Of a stretch of DNA of 64,000 bases, positions 22,901 through 29,900 are shown piece by piece. The stretch is taken from the NCBI GenBank assembly GCA_023634235.1, contig JAMKCF010000009.1, positions 2,852,001-2,916,000 on the forward strand. Reading direction: 5' to 3'. The DNA is from Pisaster brevispinus (taxonomy: Eukaryota; Echinodermata; Asteroidea; Forcipulatida; Asteriidae). Position numbers and translations under genes: made by a program. Numbering within the stretch: the stretch's first letter is position 1; each line of letters starts with the position of its first letter. Under the pieces are notes generated by a model. The model had not been told where the DNA came from and ran no database searches. It saw only the letters and a list, made by a program, of their open reading frames with translations.

Positions 22901-22972
22901 GCAGATGAATATGGGATATTGCATCCAGTCCCCGCTGATGACAAGTCAACTCAGTCAACAGGGAAGCCATGA
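5629..22972 (+). CDS. ERLEC1: ERLEC1, endoplasmic reticulum lectin 1 (whole gene span)
   Basis: ERLEC1 (XTP3-B) is a luminal ER lectin. In vertebrates it recognises trimmed N-glycans on misfolded glycoproteins through two MRH (mannose-6-phosphate-receptor-like) domains and hands them to the HRD1-SEL1L ERAD complex. Eleven coding exons were placed by splice signals, frame continuity and similarity to the human protein as I recall it: 5629-5766, 6911-7074, 10265-10342, 13024-13134, 14205-14428, 15193-15316, 17617-17760, 18293-18352, 19441-19535, 20871-21024, 22865-22972. They sum to about 466 residues; the human protein is about 480. The phases require one further small exon of 3n+1 nt between 5766 and 6911, not located. 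MRH1 spans the exons at 10265-15316, MRH2 those at 17617-22972. The N-terminus is a signal peptide. No exon is broken, so the gene looks functional. A separate entry describes each exon. Confidence 0.93.
6037..6236. repeat. 200-bp inverted repeat
   Basis: The left arm from 6037 (CATTTTTGTACGGGGATGTT, then TTCATTCCTGACTTTTT) pairs with the right arm ending at 6236 (AAAAAGTCAGAAATGAAC, then ACATCCCCATACAAAAATG). Arms are about 45 bp with a few mismatches, spacer about 100 bp. It looks like a MITE; no target duplication is seen. Confidence 0.5.
6425..6505 (-). repeat. tRNA-like SINE head, degraded
   Basis: On the minus strand, TAGCTCAGTGGATAA resembles a pol III A box and GGGGTGATCGATCTC a degenerate B box about 35 nt downstream. 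The acceptor stem does not pair, so it is a tRNA-derived repeat rather than a tRNA gene. Confidence 0.3.
6911..7074 (+). CDS. ERLEC1: ERLEC1 exon 3 (N-terminal linker)
   Basis: Acceptor TTTGCAG|AT and donor AGA|GTAACT; enters in phase 1, leaves in phase 0. It encodes [18 protein letters not shown] followed by [11 protein letters not shown], a [12 protein letters not shown] segment and EICTIR. This matches vertebrate NYVIMTTAHKEKYKC and the region leading into the first MRH domain, including its first conserved Cys pair. Confidence 0.85.
7858..7898. repeat. (AAT)n microsatellite
   Basis: Thirteen uninterrupted AAT triplets in an intron. Confidence 0.9.
8335..8470 (-). mobile_element. tRNA-derived SINE fragment (family B)
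   Basis: Read on the minus strand it has an A-box-like GATAGCTCAGATGGTAGG and further on GGTCACAGGTCAAAATCC, a B-box-like word. The same module, with the neighbouring text CCTGATGTTGGTGG and GGGGTGCCAGTCA, recurs at 10596-10725 and partly at 32190-32320, all on the minus strand. Confidence 0.55.
9011..9385 (+). mobile_element. tRNA-Leu-like SINE (family A), full length
   Basis: The head GTTGTGGCCGAGCGGTTTAG is a good A box of the long-variable-arm type. GGGAATGAATCCCGG at about 9078 is the B box. The tRNA-unrelated body follows (ACACTTGTGTCCTTGAGCAA, then a GGGTAACCTTG region) and the tail GTGAGTTGGGCGGTATCTCA runs into an A-rich end near 9378. A minus-strand copy lies at 33088-33393. SINEs of this build are common in echinoderm genomes as I recall. 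Confidence 0.75.
10265..10342 (+). CDS. ERLEC1: ERLEC1 exon 4: start of MRH domain 1
   Basis: Acceptor GGCAG|ATT, donor AAG|GTAATG, phase 0-0, 26 codons. It encodes [20 protein letters not shown] followed by EKEAGK. The YW-x4-CHGK and RQYHE motifs are the signature of the MRH fold; the Gln of QYH is one of the four sugar-contacting residues in MRH lectins. It matches human ERLEC1 nearly residue for residue. Confidence 0.95.
10596..10725 (-). mobile_element. tRNA-derived SINE fragment (family B)
   Basis: Same family as 8335-8470: GAGCAGGACTTGAGCCTGCA, TGAGCCATCTAGCCCTGATG and GGGGTGCCAGTCAGAAGCC. Its right edge abuts the MITE at 10733. Confidence 0.5.
10733..10871. mobile_element. 139-bp MITE with ~38-bp terminal inverted repeats
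   Basis: Starts TATAACTAGGGATCACACCC and ends GGGTGTGATCCCTAGTTATA. The arms continue with mismatches to ACAATACAACCTG and CGGGTTGTATCG. No coding capacity. A TA dinucleotide at each edge may be the target duplication. Confidence 0.7.
10872..13023 (+). other. ERLEC1 intron, nothing recognised
   Basis: AT-rich intron sequence. Segments near 12540-12730 (AATTTCTATATATTACAA and TTGAAGAAACAGAATT) recur in diverged form near 15630-16050, so an old dispersed repeat of about 200 bp is probable. No gene or RNA is visible. Confidence 0.35.
13024..13134 (+). CDS. ERLEC1: ERLEC1 exon 5
   Basis: Acceptor TCTGTAG|GAA, donor AAG|GTGGGT, phase 0-0, 37 codons. It encodes [13 protein letters not shown]... 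ending in [10 protein letters not shown]. The LxEFYLGK stretch matches the EYYLG segment after MRH motif 1 in vertebrates; the rest is a variable loop within MRH1. Confidence 0.85.
13135..14204 (+). other. ERLEC1 intron, nothing recognised
   Basis: Two loosely similar segments (CCTGAAAAGTCTGTCAAAGCC near 13390 and CCTGAACATGTCTGCAAAAG near 13795) hint at an old internal duplication. No coding or RNA features are visible. Confidence 0.3.
14205..14428 (+). CDS. ERLEC1: ERLEC1 exon 6: core of MRH domain 1
   Basis: Acceptor CTCACTAG|GTG, donor ACAA|GTAAGC, leaving in phase 2. It encodes a [11 protein letters not shown] segment, [13 protein letters not shown] and [20 protein letters not shown]. 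These supply the remaining MRH1 elements: the Arg before RYIC, the Glu-x-Tyr of TCEYE and the paired Cys residues. The GTPC, YIC and TCEYEVVILTPLLC motifs of the human protein are all preserved. Confidence 0.95.
14690..14838. mobile_element. MITE copy A of the TCTCGCGCGTATTCGAAC family
   Basis: Left end ACTGTGCAAGTCTCGCGCGT and right end ACGCGCGAGACTTGCATGGT; TIRs about 31-38 bp with a few mismatches. The interior contains GGGACCACAGTGGTCCC, a perfect palindrome. It is the reverse complement of the copy at 27515-27665. Diverged family remnants occur near 16085-16130 and 44855-44875. Confidence 0.8.
15193..15316 (+). CDS. ERLEC1: ERLEC1 exon 7: end of MRH1 and linker
   Basis: Acceptor TGCAG|GATG completes a Lys codon; donor AAG|GTGAAT, phase 0 out. 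It encodes [18 protein letters not shown] followed by a polar, Ser/Thr-rich linker to SPSK. It matches the vertebrate FRASPVNDIFC-x5-GSP region, whose Cys closes MRH1. Confidence 0.85.
15397..15567. mobile_element. 171-bp hairpin MITE
   Basis: Left arm GAGCGAGTTCGGGCGGGCGA continuing to CTAGAGTGACTAGACT. Right arm AGTCTAGTCACTGTAGTCGC continuing to CCACCCGAACTTGCTC. A second inner hairpin (CTCGACCATGC / GCATGGTCGA) fills the centre, so almost the whole element folds back on itself. No frame. Confidence 0.75.
16847..17012. mobile_element. 166-bp near-perfect palindrome (MITE)
   Basis: Outer arms CAAATATTGACTGC / GCAGTCAATATTTG. Inner arms GTGCTATGGTTAAAACTACG / GGAGTTTTAACCATAGCAC, then CCCGAGGTGATCCCCGGA / TCCGGGGATCACCGAGGG around a short centre GAGGCGCAGCCGAGG. 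Few mismatches suggest a young insertion or an actively repaired hairpin. Confidence 0.75.
17617..17760 (+). CDS. ERLEC1: ERLEC1 exon 8: linker and start of MRH domain 2
   Basis: Acceptor TTTACAG|GTA, donor GGG|GTCAGT, phase 0-0, 48 codons. A Thr/Ala-rich spacer is followed by [19 protein letters not shown], matching vertebrate LTDDQLIKEFLSGSYCFRG at the entrance of MRH2. Confidence 0.9.
17761..18292 (+). other. ERLEC1 intron, nothing recognised
   Basis: A plus-strand frame runs through 17865-18221, but it begins inside the intron and has no family resemblance. No repeat paired. Confidence 0.3.
18293..18352 (+). CDS. ERLEC1: ERLEC1 exon 9: MRH2 signature
   Basis: Acceptor ATCTAG|GGC, donor GAG|GTAAAG, 20 codons, phase 0-0: [20 protein letters not shown]. 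GWWxYEFCYGK and QYHE are the defining MRH2 motifs, practically identical to vertebrate ERLEC1. Confidence 0.95.
18353..19440 (+). other. ERLEC1 intron with 34-bp minisatellite
   Basis: Apart from the minisatellite (18560-18850) the intron holds nothing I can name. Confidence 0.4.
18560..18850. repeat. 34-bp minisatellite
   Basis: Variants of GCCTTGCCTGTTACACCTCA plus AACTGCCTGCAACC repeat at an exact 34-bp spacing in the central copies (starts at 18726, 18760, 18794), with more diverged units on both sides. Because 34 is not a multiple of three, overlapping frames look repetitive without being coding. Confidence 0.8.
19441..19535 (+). CDS. ERLEC1: ERLEC1 exon 10
   Basis: Acceptor CTTGTAG|GAT, donor GCAAA|GTAAGT, phase 2 out. 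It encodes [20 protein letters not shown] then [12 protein letters not shown], matching vertebrate DKDSGKTSVVVGTWNQEEH within MRH2. Confidence 0.92.
19536..20870 (+). other. ERLEC1 intron, nothing firm
   Basis: Three related words (GGTGGCCAAATTGG near 20286, GCGGCCAATTTTTAAAGATGG near 20481 and GGCGGCCAATTAAAAAAATGG near 20648) repeat at about 165-195 bp, suggesting an old tandem repeat. Otherwise unannotated. Confidence 0.35.
20871..21024 (+). CDS. ERLEC1: ERLEC1 exon 11: core of MRH domain 2
   Basis: Acceptor CTCCCAG|GAG completes a Lys codon; donor GGG|GTAAGT, phase 0 out. It encodes [30 protein letters not shown] and [13 protein letters not shown]. YxNGDxCDIT, VKLKCKE and CxYxLG match vertebrate MRH2, keeping its Cys residues and the Glu-Tyr of the binding site. 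Confidence 0.95.
21092..21634. repeat. 543-bp inverted repeat carrying a tRNA-like module in each arm
   Basis: Left arm about 21092-21316, right arm about 21409-21634, near-perfect over roughly 220 bp. Each arm contains one tRNA-like sequence, minus on the left and plus on the right (about 21475-21545). The right copy reads CTCGGTGGTCTAGTTGGTAA (A box) and GTGGGTTCGAATCCCAC (T arm and B box), with a 5-bp acceptor match CTCGG/CCGAG. The 95-bp spacer repeats the outermost flank (TTAATTTTGCATCGG...TCAGTACTTTCCCGA), so the structure is A-B / A / B'-A'. Confidence 0.8.
21475..21545 (+). repeat. tRNA-like SINE head (not a confident tRNA gene)
   Basis: D arm GGTCTAGTTGGTAAGAC and T arm GTCGTGGGTTCGAATCCCAC are good. 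The anticodon arm does not form five pairs and only five acceptor pairs form. It is therefore more likely tRNA-derived repeat than a working tRNA; its mirror is at about 21190-21260. Confidence 0.5.
21753..21946. mobile_element. MITE with GGGCCC termini
   Basis: Begins GGGCCCGATTTCATTAAGCT and ends CTTTAAGACATTGGGCCC; TIRs about 28 bp with several mismatches. The interior repeats TGCTTAGCAA and TTGCTTAC-like words in both orientations. I recall similar sequences as abundant dispersed repeats in echinoderm DNA. Confidence 0.65.
22242..22324. repeat. 83-bp palindrome
   Basis: Arms GTTAATGACCTGACGTTTTT / GAAACCTCAGGCCATTAAC and ACCCTATTAGAGTCTTTCTC / GAGAAAAGACTCTGCTAGGGT with almost no loop. 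It would extrude as a cruciform or form a long RNA hairpin; probably a tiny MITE. Confidence 0.7.
22865..22972 (+). CDS. ERLEC1: ERLEC1 terminal exon
   Basis: Acceptor TTTCCAG|GTG in phase 0; 35 residues then [23 protein letters not shown] matches vertebrate VESPVICKILDTADENGLL and supplies the last MRH2 Cys. The tail ([15 protein letters not shown]) carries no KDEL-type signal; like the vertebrate protein it would depend on partners for ER retention. Confidence 0.93.
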   Translation: MDSPIICSLLGTADEYGILHPVPADDKSTQSTGKP

Positions 22973-23167
22973 ATGTACAGAAAACACTTAAATAGAGCAG
23001 ACTCACCTCCACAGACTTTCTCTGAATTCTGTGAACAACCCTTTCTGGCCCTCCAGTCCTTAAACAGTTTTGAAGTTATCGCGAGACACATTCTGGGACT
23101 GGAGTCACGTGACTCATAGTGTCTATACAATGTATAAAAAAAAAACAGGCAAGCGACGCCCTGTGTG

Positions 23168-23224
23168 TATGGAAAAGCATGGCTTCTTCTGCCGTAAGGT
23201 AGGAAGCAGCCATGCTTTTCCATA
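23168..23224 (+). repeat. 57-nt hairpin in the presumed ERLEC1 3' UTR
   Basis: Arms TATGGAAAAGCATGGCT (23168-23184) and AGCCATGCTTTTCCATA (23208-23224) are perfectly complementary over 17 bp. The 23-nt loop can pair further (CTTC/GAAG, TGCC/GGTA). It resembles a pre-miRNA or a minimal MITE. Confidence 0.65.
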
Positions 23225-23909
23225 GTTCTTTTCTTGGTTTGTTTACACTGTTTACCCACTATGACTCGCCTGATTCCTGTTACCGATTGTGTCTGTTTTT
23301 GCCAGACCCCTTTTCTTCAGTCAATTGTGGTGGTTTAAAACTCAGATTGAAATCCCAGGACTTTCAAAGGCAAAGTATATATTTGGTTTTTGGAGCCGTT
23401 CGATTGTTTAGTTTTATACAAATGTAGATATATACAAACAAAACTAACCTGTGAATTTTTTTTAAAAGTGTTAAGGTTTTTGAGATATTGCGTAAAATCT
23501 GGAGTGGTTATGGCCATGCAGGAAGAATAATCTGTAATAGATTACAGAATCTGAAAAATGTTTTTTGTAGAAACATTTCTGTTTCTTAGATTGAAATGTT
23601 TTTCAATCACTCTCTCTAAAACTACATTCCTTTGAAGGGGATTGTTTCTTAATGTTATACACTATCAACAGCTGCAGTGCTTCTTACCAAGCAAGTTTTT
23701 ATCGTCATTAATTTTTTGGATTAATTACCAAAGTTATATTCTCTCTTTAAGACACCTCATTATATTATGTTTATTTTGAGGTTTCAAAAACAACAACAAT
23801 TTCAATAGAATAATAATCTTGAAGGTTATTTTTTTAAGCTGAAAATTTTCCTCACAGCAAATTTTATGTTTGAAATGAAACTAATCCATCGAAAGTGCTT
23901 TCAGTTTTT

Positions 23910-23915
23910 AATAAA
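23910..23915 (+). promoter_or_regulatory. candidate ERLEC1 polyadenylation signal
   Basis: AATAAA 938 bp after the stop codon, followed by TTT-rich sequence. It is the first canonical hexamer after the stop. Confidence 0.4.
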
Positions 23916-26767
23916 GAAAGTGGGAATTGTATTAGTGCAACTTTCTTTATTTATATTTATACAAAGGATAATGAGACTGGTATTAAACTGGGATCAGTTT
24001 GACTGAACAAAATGTCTGATTTAAAATAAAAAGTTATTGGCAAGGATATTCACTGAGCCCTCTAGGTTTATAATCAAGAAAAAGTACTTTTATGTTGACA
24101 TAACTATGTCCTTTCTTCATCATCCCTTACTTTTAAATTAAACCCTGCATTTTTCATAACTTGATAGGACTAATCTCTGTCCATTTGCCATTCTTTAGAA
24201 TCAGGTTTTTTTTTTAGGACAGGGTTGAGGCTTTACGTTTCTAGAGAAAGAATAATCTAGAGGGAAGGTAATTTTATGAGTGAGAATTTTTAATATGGGT
24301 GTTTGGAAGAGATATGTTTCAGTTGTAAGTTTTGTTTGTACTTATACTCTTATCCTTAATTGAAATCCAAGTCTTCGTATTTAAAAAAAAACCTGGAGTG
24401 TTATGATCCTAGAATGTTTTGTGAAGACCGAATACATGAAGTATTTACCCTGAAGTCTTGGATTGATTTCAAATCTATCAATTTGAAATGCTTTAGGAAA
24501 AAAGTTTTAATGACAGATTTGCTTTAAGCCCCGTTTATACTTCACATACACACACACACACAAGTGTGTAAACACCTCCAATCGGGGACCTCCTATTGTC
24601 CCTCTTTTGTTTGGACTTTAACTTTTTGGCAACAGCTCCCATTGGTTTTGTACACAATTTCCAACTGGGGACCTTAACCCAACCGGGGACCCTATTGTCC
24701 TCTTTTGTTATAGGTCCCCGGTTTGAATGTGAAAACAAACTCACACACCCACAAATGATAAAGGATTTTTCATTTTTGAATTTTAACACAAGAACATTTT
24801 CTTTTCTTTTGCAGTTCACATGAAGTATGAACTGGGCTTTACATTGTTAATGTTTTTGTTGGTAAGGCAACCTATTCAGGGCTAGACACGTAGACAAGTC
24901 GATTTATTAAAAGGGACCAGACTATTTTTCCCCTTCCAGCCTCAGTTTGGTTACATTGATTTGAATGGAAGAAAGACATGATGGCTGCACCAGAGTAAAA
25001 GTCTAGTGTGGGCCCTGTTATTACTGATATTTCGATTCCTGATTAGGATTATGGTCTCTTCTCCACGAAGTGAGAATGAAATCTTGCCATCACTGATTTT
25101 AACATCACCAGTTTTGAATTAGTCATTTGCGAGTTAGATCTTGAACAATGTCAATTAGTGCAATGACTTGATTGGTGAACACTCAAATTGATTGGATGGT
25201 CCAGACAGTGTTTGTATAGCAACCTCTAGATTTTAAAGCCGGGTACTATTATCCAACACTCATTAATTGTTGTGTATGTGTTTTTGCCGACTGTTATTTA
25301 CTACATGTATGCAAAAACTTGCCCCAACAACCCATGTGACACAGCAATGTGTCTCTTTAGGCTGAGGATTTCTAAACAAGTCAGTTTACCAGAAATTATT
25401 CAAATCGAAACTAGCAAATGACTTATTGGTTGATCATCTGACAACCACTGATTTTGGTTTTGATTTCTATCACCAATTAGAGGTAGAGTCTCACTGTTGT
25501 GGATCACTAATTCATGAAATCTCAAAATCCCTTAGTTTGATCTTGCTCTCACGATTGATGAGCAGGAGTCGGATCCTGATTTCACTAATTGGGACCAGGA
25601 TTTTCACTAGCAGTAAACCGGCATCTAGTTTTCACTGTCGCTGATTTCAGTCACACTATCACTCAGTAAAATTAGGATCACATTCCATTTTATCAAGTAA
25701 TCATTTATGCATAATCATGTACTTGATCCATTGCCATGTCAATCGTGAAATTTAAATTATGTACTATCTGACCAATTTTGGTTTTTTTTAAGTTCTTTAT
25801 GTCCACTTATTTATTAATCTTTTTATTTCTTGGCCATAAAGCCAATCCTTTGACGATTACAAAATGTTTCTGTAAATTTGGGTTTGGGTTTGTTGTGTCA
25901 CATTGTCAGTCAGTCTTGTGTGAGTTTATTACTAGAAGCCTGGGCTAAGTTTGGGCTGCACGGATTTGAGTGTTTGCCCAACTTTAGCTTTAAAGTGATA
26001 CATTTTTGTTTGCATCATGCTTTAATGAATTTTCTGTAATTACATTGGCAATAACCAGTTTTTCCCCAAAGGCTGTGGTATTCTGTCTCATTTTGATATA
26101 TAAATTTAACTACATGTATGTTATTTTAAAATAAATGGTCCAATAAATATGATTTTTATTGGTAATCACGTTACTTGATCAAATTTTGTTGTACTTATGT
26201 GGTCTTTGATTCATAAAGCCGTTGGGAAGTTTAAATACAAAACTAAAGGAGCTGGAAGAAATTTGTATCCAAACCTATTTAAAATGTAGAATTTGGATTT
26301 GATAATCAAGGCTCATGAAATATGTAGTTGGCAGGGGAAACTTTCTCTGAGTTAGCACCTTCTTCCAGGTAGAGCAAAACTTTAACATGTTTTGTCAATA
26401 GAGAGAGAGAGAAAACCTTCTTTATACATAAACCTGAATATTTAGTGTAACAGGTGTTTTTCGTTCTGGAGAAAAAACCCAGAACAACTTCCATTTTAAC
26501 CCCTCAAAGTTGCATATGACAAGACTGTTTTGAGTCGGGTGGGGACGGTAACAACTATTATTTTACCTGAAGAATAAGATTTTCAATGAAATAAAGATAC
26601 CAGTAAGACACCTGGAGACTAATATCCGTTGTCTGGACATTTCAGGGAAAAACCTACAATTTTAGTAAAAGCTACTGTTATTATTTTTATTATCAGCGCA
26701 TTCCCAACATGCAATAACATGAAATACACGCTCGAAAATACAAGTTGCCGGCATGATGTCGCAACAC

Positions 26768-26802
26768 AAACAATATGGCGGCCGACAAGATGGCACATGG
26801 GA
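26768..26802 (+). promoter_or_regulatory. paired YY1-like motifs over the RRP15 start codon
   Basis: CAATATGGCGGCCG and ACAAGATGGCACATGG both fit the AANATGGC core of YY1 sites, 16 bp apart. The first contains the RRP15 ATG itself. YY1 sites over the initiator of TATA-less housekeeping genes are well known; no TATA box is seen upstream. Confidence 0.4.
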
Positions 26803-26982
26803 CGTCGACAGCGGATAATGTGGTTTCGTTTATTTCGTCTAAAGCTAAAAATACGAGCCAGAAACAACAGAAAAAACAGTTGAAAAGAAGGAGACCGTTT
26901 GTGAAGGTTTCGTACGATTCTGGGAGCGATGCTGATGGAGAAAGTGATGAAGATCAAGTGAAAGAAAACGTCAACACAGACG
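26775..26982 (+). CDS. RRP15: RRP15 exon 1
   Basis: ATG at 26775, donor GACG|GTAGGA, leaving in phase 1. It encodes a low-complexity N-terminus with a basic cluster [10 protein letters not shown], a probable nuclear or nucleolar localisation signal, followed by an acidic serine patch ([15 protein letters not shown]) with casein-kinase-2-like sites. Confidence 0.88.
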
Positions 26983-29900
26983 GTAGGATTTGTGTACAAA
27001 AATGAATCCCACTTGGCTTGCCACAACTTGTCAAGCTTGTGCGGCGGCTGTGGCCAAGCTCTCAGCGAGGGATAGCCCCAGTGAGGGAATCCAGCGTATT
27101 ATTGGCACTATTGATTGATTGGGTTAGGTATTTATGGGTTAGGTAGGACCCTGCTACTCCTAGAAATACTACTTATGCGGTTCGTTCCACTATCGTCTCC
27201 ACTACCCTCATAGTCATATACGGGTGATACTATATACCGGAAAATACCGGAAAATACCGGAAAATACCAGAAAACTACCGGAAAACACCGGAAACATACC
27301 GGAAAACTACTGGAAAATACCAGAAAACTACCAGAAAACACCGGAAAATACAGGAAACTACCGGAAAACACCGGAAAACTACGGTAAATACTCTGAAAAC
27401 TAAAAATATACTTTGAGCTTGTCAGTGTATGCAAAACCACTCCTGCACAATCGGCCGATCGCGCAAAACAATTCCTGCACAATCGGCCGATCGCGCAGAG
27501 CCATTCCTGCACGATCAATAGACCGTGCAAGTCTCGCGCGTATTCGAACATTTTTGGGACCACTGTGGTCCCATGTACATTGCTTTAACGCGTAAAAGAA
27601 ACAAACTCACGCGCTTTAACGGATCCCAATGTTCGAATACGCGCGAGACTTGCACAGTCTATTGATCTCGCAAAACCATACCTGCACGATCGGTGGATCG
27701 CGCAAAACCATTCCTGCACAATCGATTGATCGCTCGCGCAATAAATATTCGTAGCGCGATCAGTCGTTGCGCGATCGACCGATTGTTGCGCGATCGACCG
27801 ATTGCTGCGCGAACAATAGATCTTTCAATAGCGCAGCGCGATCGGTCGATAGCGCAGATTGACCGATCGCGCCCAACAGTAACATTACTGGTGTTTTCCG
27901 GTATTTTTCTGTGTTTTCGGGAATTTTCCGGTAGTTTTCCGGTCGTTTTCTGGTAGTTTTCCGGTATTTTCTGGTGGTTTTCTGGTATTTTCCGGTAGTT
28001 TTCCGGTATTTTCCGGTATTTTCCGGCATATAGTAACACCGTCATATACTAACAATTACTAGTCATAGGTCATCATGTACAAAATCCTATTCGAAACTTT
28101 TTCCCCTTCACGTTTATGCACCTGGACGGCTGGAGTTCTCTTTTGAAAACGGAGCTCGCCAAAATTAGGTTCTATGTGTTCTTTGTTTTCACAGTGAGCT
28201 CGGCGTGGGACCAGAAAATCCATTCTGCAAAAAAAAAGTGCAAAAAATGGGCGGTGTGAAGTTAGTGACGTATTACTTATAATATTGGATATTCGATCAC
28301 AACACGTGTGTATACAAAACATGTATACATACCCAAGCTATCCGCAGCTCCCCGTGCGCACTGTGCGTCCAGTTAAACTTAGACTTCTTTCCTAGTCCTT
28401 ACAGTGCATTCTGTGTGAGATATCCAGTGGCCTTTATTGAGAGATGCTTTTATCCAGGCACCCCTAGTTTTTAGATGATGTGTTGCAGTGTCTTTTCTTC
28501 AAACTTTTCTCAAACTTCGACCGATCGCTATGGGTTTTTTTGCTTGTTGAATTTTAACAGTATTTATTTCGTGCCTATGTGCCATTAAATAATTACATTA
28601 AACATGTACTGCCAAGTTAAAAATGACGCACAATTGGACCAGGTGCCATGAGGTCAGAAGATATCAAAGGGGGTCCAACCTCCACAAAAACATATTATGC
28701 AAAGCCCAGTCATGGGTGTTCCAGTTTTAGGTTTTTTTAAAGTTTGTTTATTTAAAAAAACATTTACATGCGTGGGTAAAACAATGCGCTATAATTTTTT
28801 TCAAATACAATATTTGACTGCAGTGGCGTCACCAGAGGGGGGGCAGGGGGGGCCTGCGCCCCCCCGCTCAGAACCCTTGCCCCCCCTCTTGCCCCCCCAT
28901 ATGAAATCACAGAAAAGTATATTCTTATTATATATACATCAGTTAACATATTTAATGATAATCTTGCACTTCTTTGGCACCCCCAAATTTAATCTTTGCC
29001 CCCACTTGCCCCCCCAAATGAAAATGTCTAGTTACGCCACTGTTTGACTGCCCCTTTAAATGATGTATGACGTCTTGGACCAGGCACCACTACATCAGAA
29101 GATGTAAAGGAGGGTCCAACCTACTCAAAAATATTATGCCCTGCCTGGTCATGGGGGTTCTATTATTATTATTTGTTTATAGCGCATTGTATTGAGCATG
29201 TAATAATTATTAAATAAAAATATTTAAAAACAAAAATACTGGAACCCCCATGACCTGGCTAGGCATAATATTTTTGAGTAGGTTGGACCCTCCCTTACAT
29301 CTTATGATGTAGTGGTGCCTGGTCCAAAGCATCAAACATCATTTAAAATATTAAATAAAAAATACTGAAACCCAAATGACTGGGCTGGGCATGATAGTTT
29401 TTGTGAAGGTTCGACCCCCCCCCCCCTCCAACCCTTCCTTATACCAAGGGGGATGTTCCTCCATATTTATACACCGGCTCAGTGCTGCGCCCGGCCCACT
29501 GGAGTCATTTTTAATTTTAACACAGAATGTTCTCAGGACTACTATAAAAACAAGTCTAGTTTCACCCGTCTGCACAGTGCGCACGGTTAGAGGGCGCTGG
29601 TAGCCAACGTGCGGACAACGTGAGTGTACAAACATTATGCACGTACCGGTGCGTACCCATATTCACAGCGGTAGTAGTATGCATTTGTACACGAATATCC
29701 AATGAGTAATAAGTAAGCAACTTCACGCCGCTCAAAAAATGATAAATTCTCACCGTTATTCAATTTTCAGAATCGACGCCTTCCGATAACGGAAAATTTT
29801 CCGTATCCAGCCACCACTTTTTCATTCGTTATGAAATAAAATAGTATCTAATTTACTCAAATGAGATATTCCTTTTGGGTAAAAATGAGTGAAAAAGTGG

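Larger units (their letters stand above)
22973..26774 (+). other. ERLEC1 3' UTR and ERLEC1-RRP15 spacer
   Basis: The first clear AATAAA after the stop is at 23910-23915, so the UTR may reach about 23.93 kb; later AATAAA words near 24025 and 26131-26150 are alternatives. A perfect 17-bp-arm hairpin sits at 23168-23224. Near 24580 and 24670 the words CGGGGACC and CTATTGTCC recur in a short direct repeat next to a (CA)n run (24546-24562). From 24.85 to 26.6 kb nothing was recognised. Confidence 0.4.
27180..28055. repeat. palindrome with CCGGAAAATA tandem arms
   Basis: The left arm (27237-27400) is a run of ACCGGAAAAT-type decamers. The right arm (27890-28030) is the complementary run of ATTTTCCGGT-type units, both flanked by related single-copy words (TATACGGGTGATACTATA / TATAGTAACACCGTCATATA). 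Between them lies a ~32-bp tandem repeat (next entry) with a MITE inserted in it. Confidence 0.7.

Noticed and set aside
26619..27026. 135-codon minus-strand frame over RRP15 exon 1
   Set aside because: It is the antisense shadow of the RRP15 start region and first intron, with no splice or composition support.
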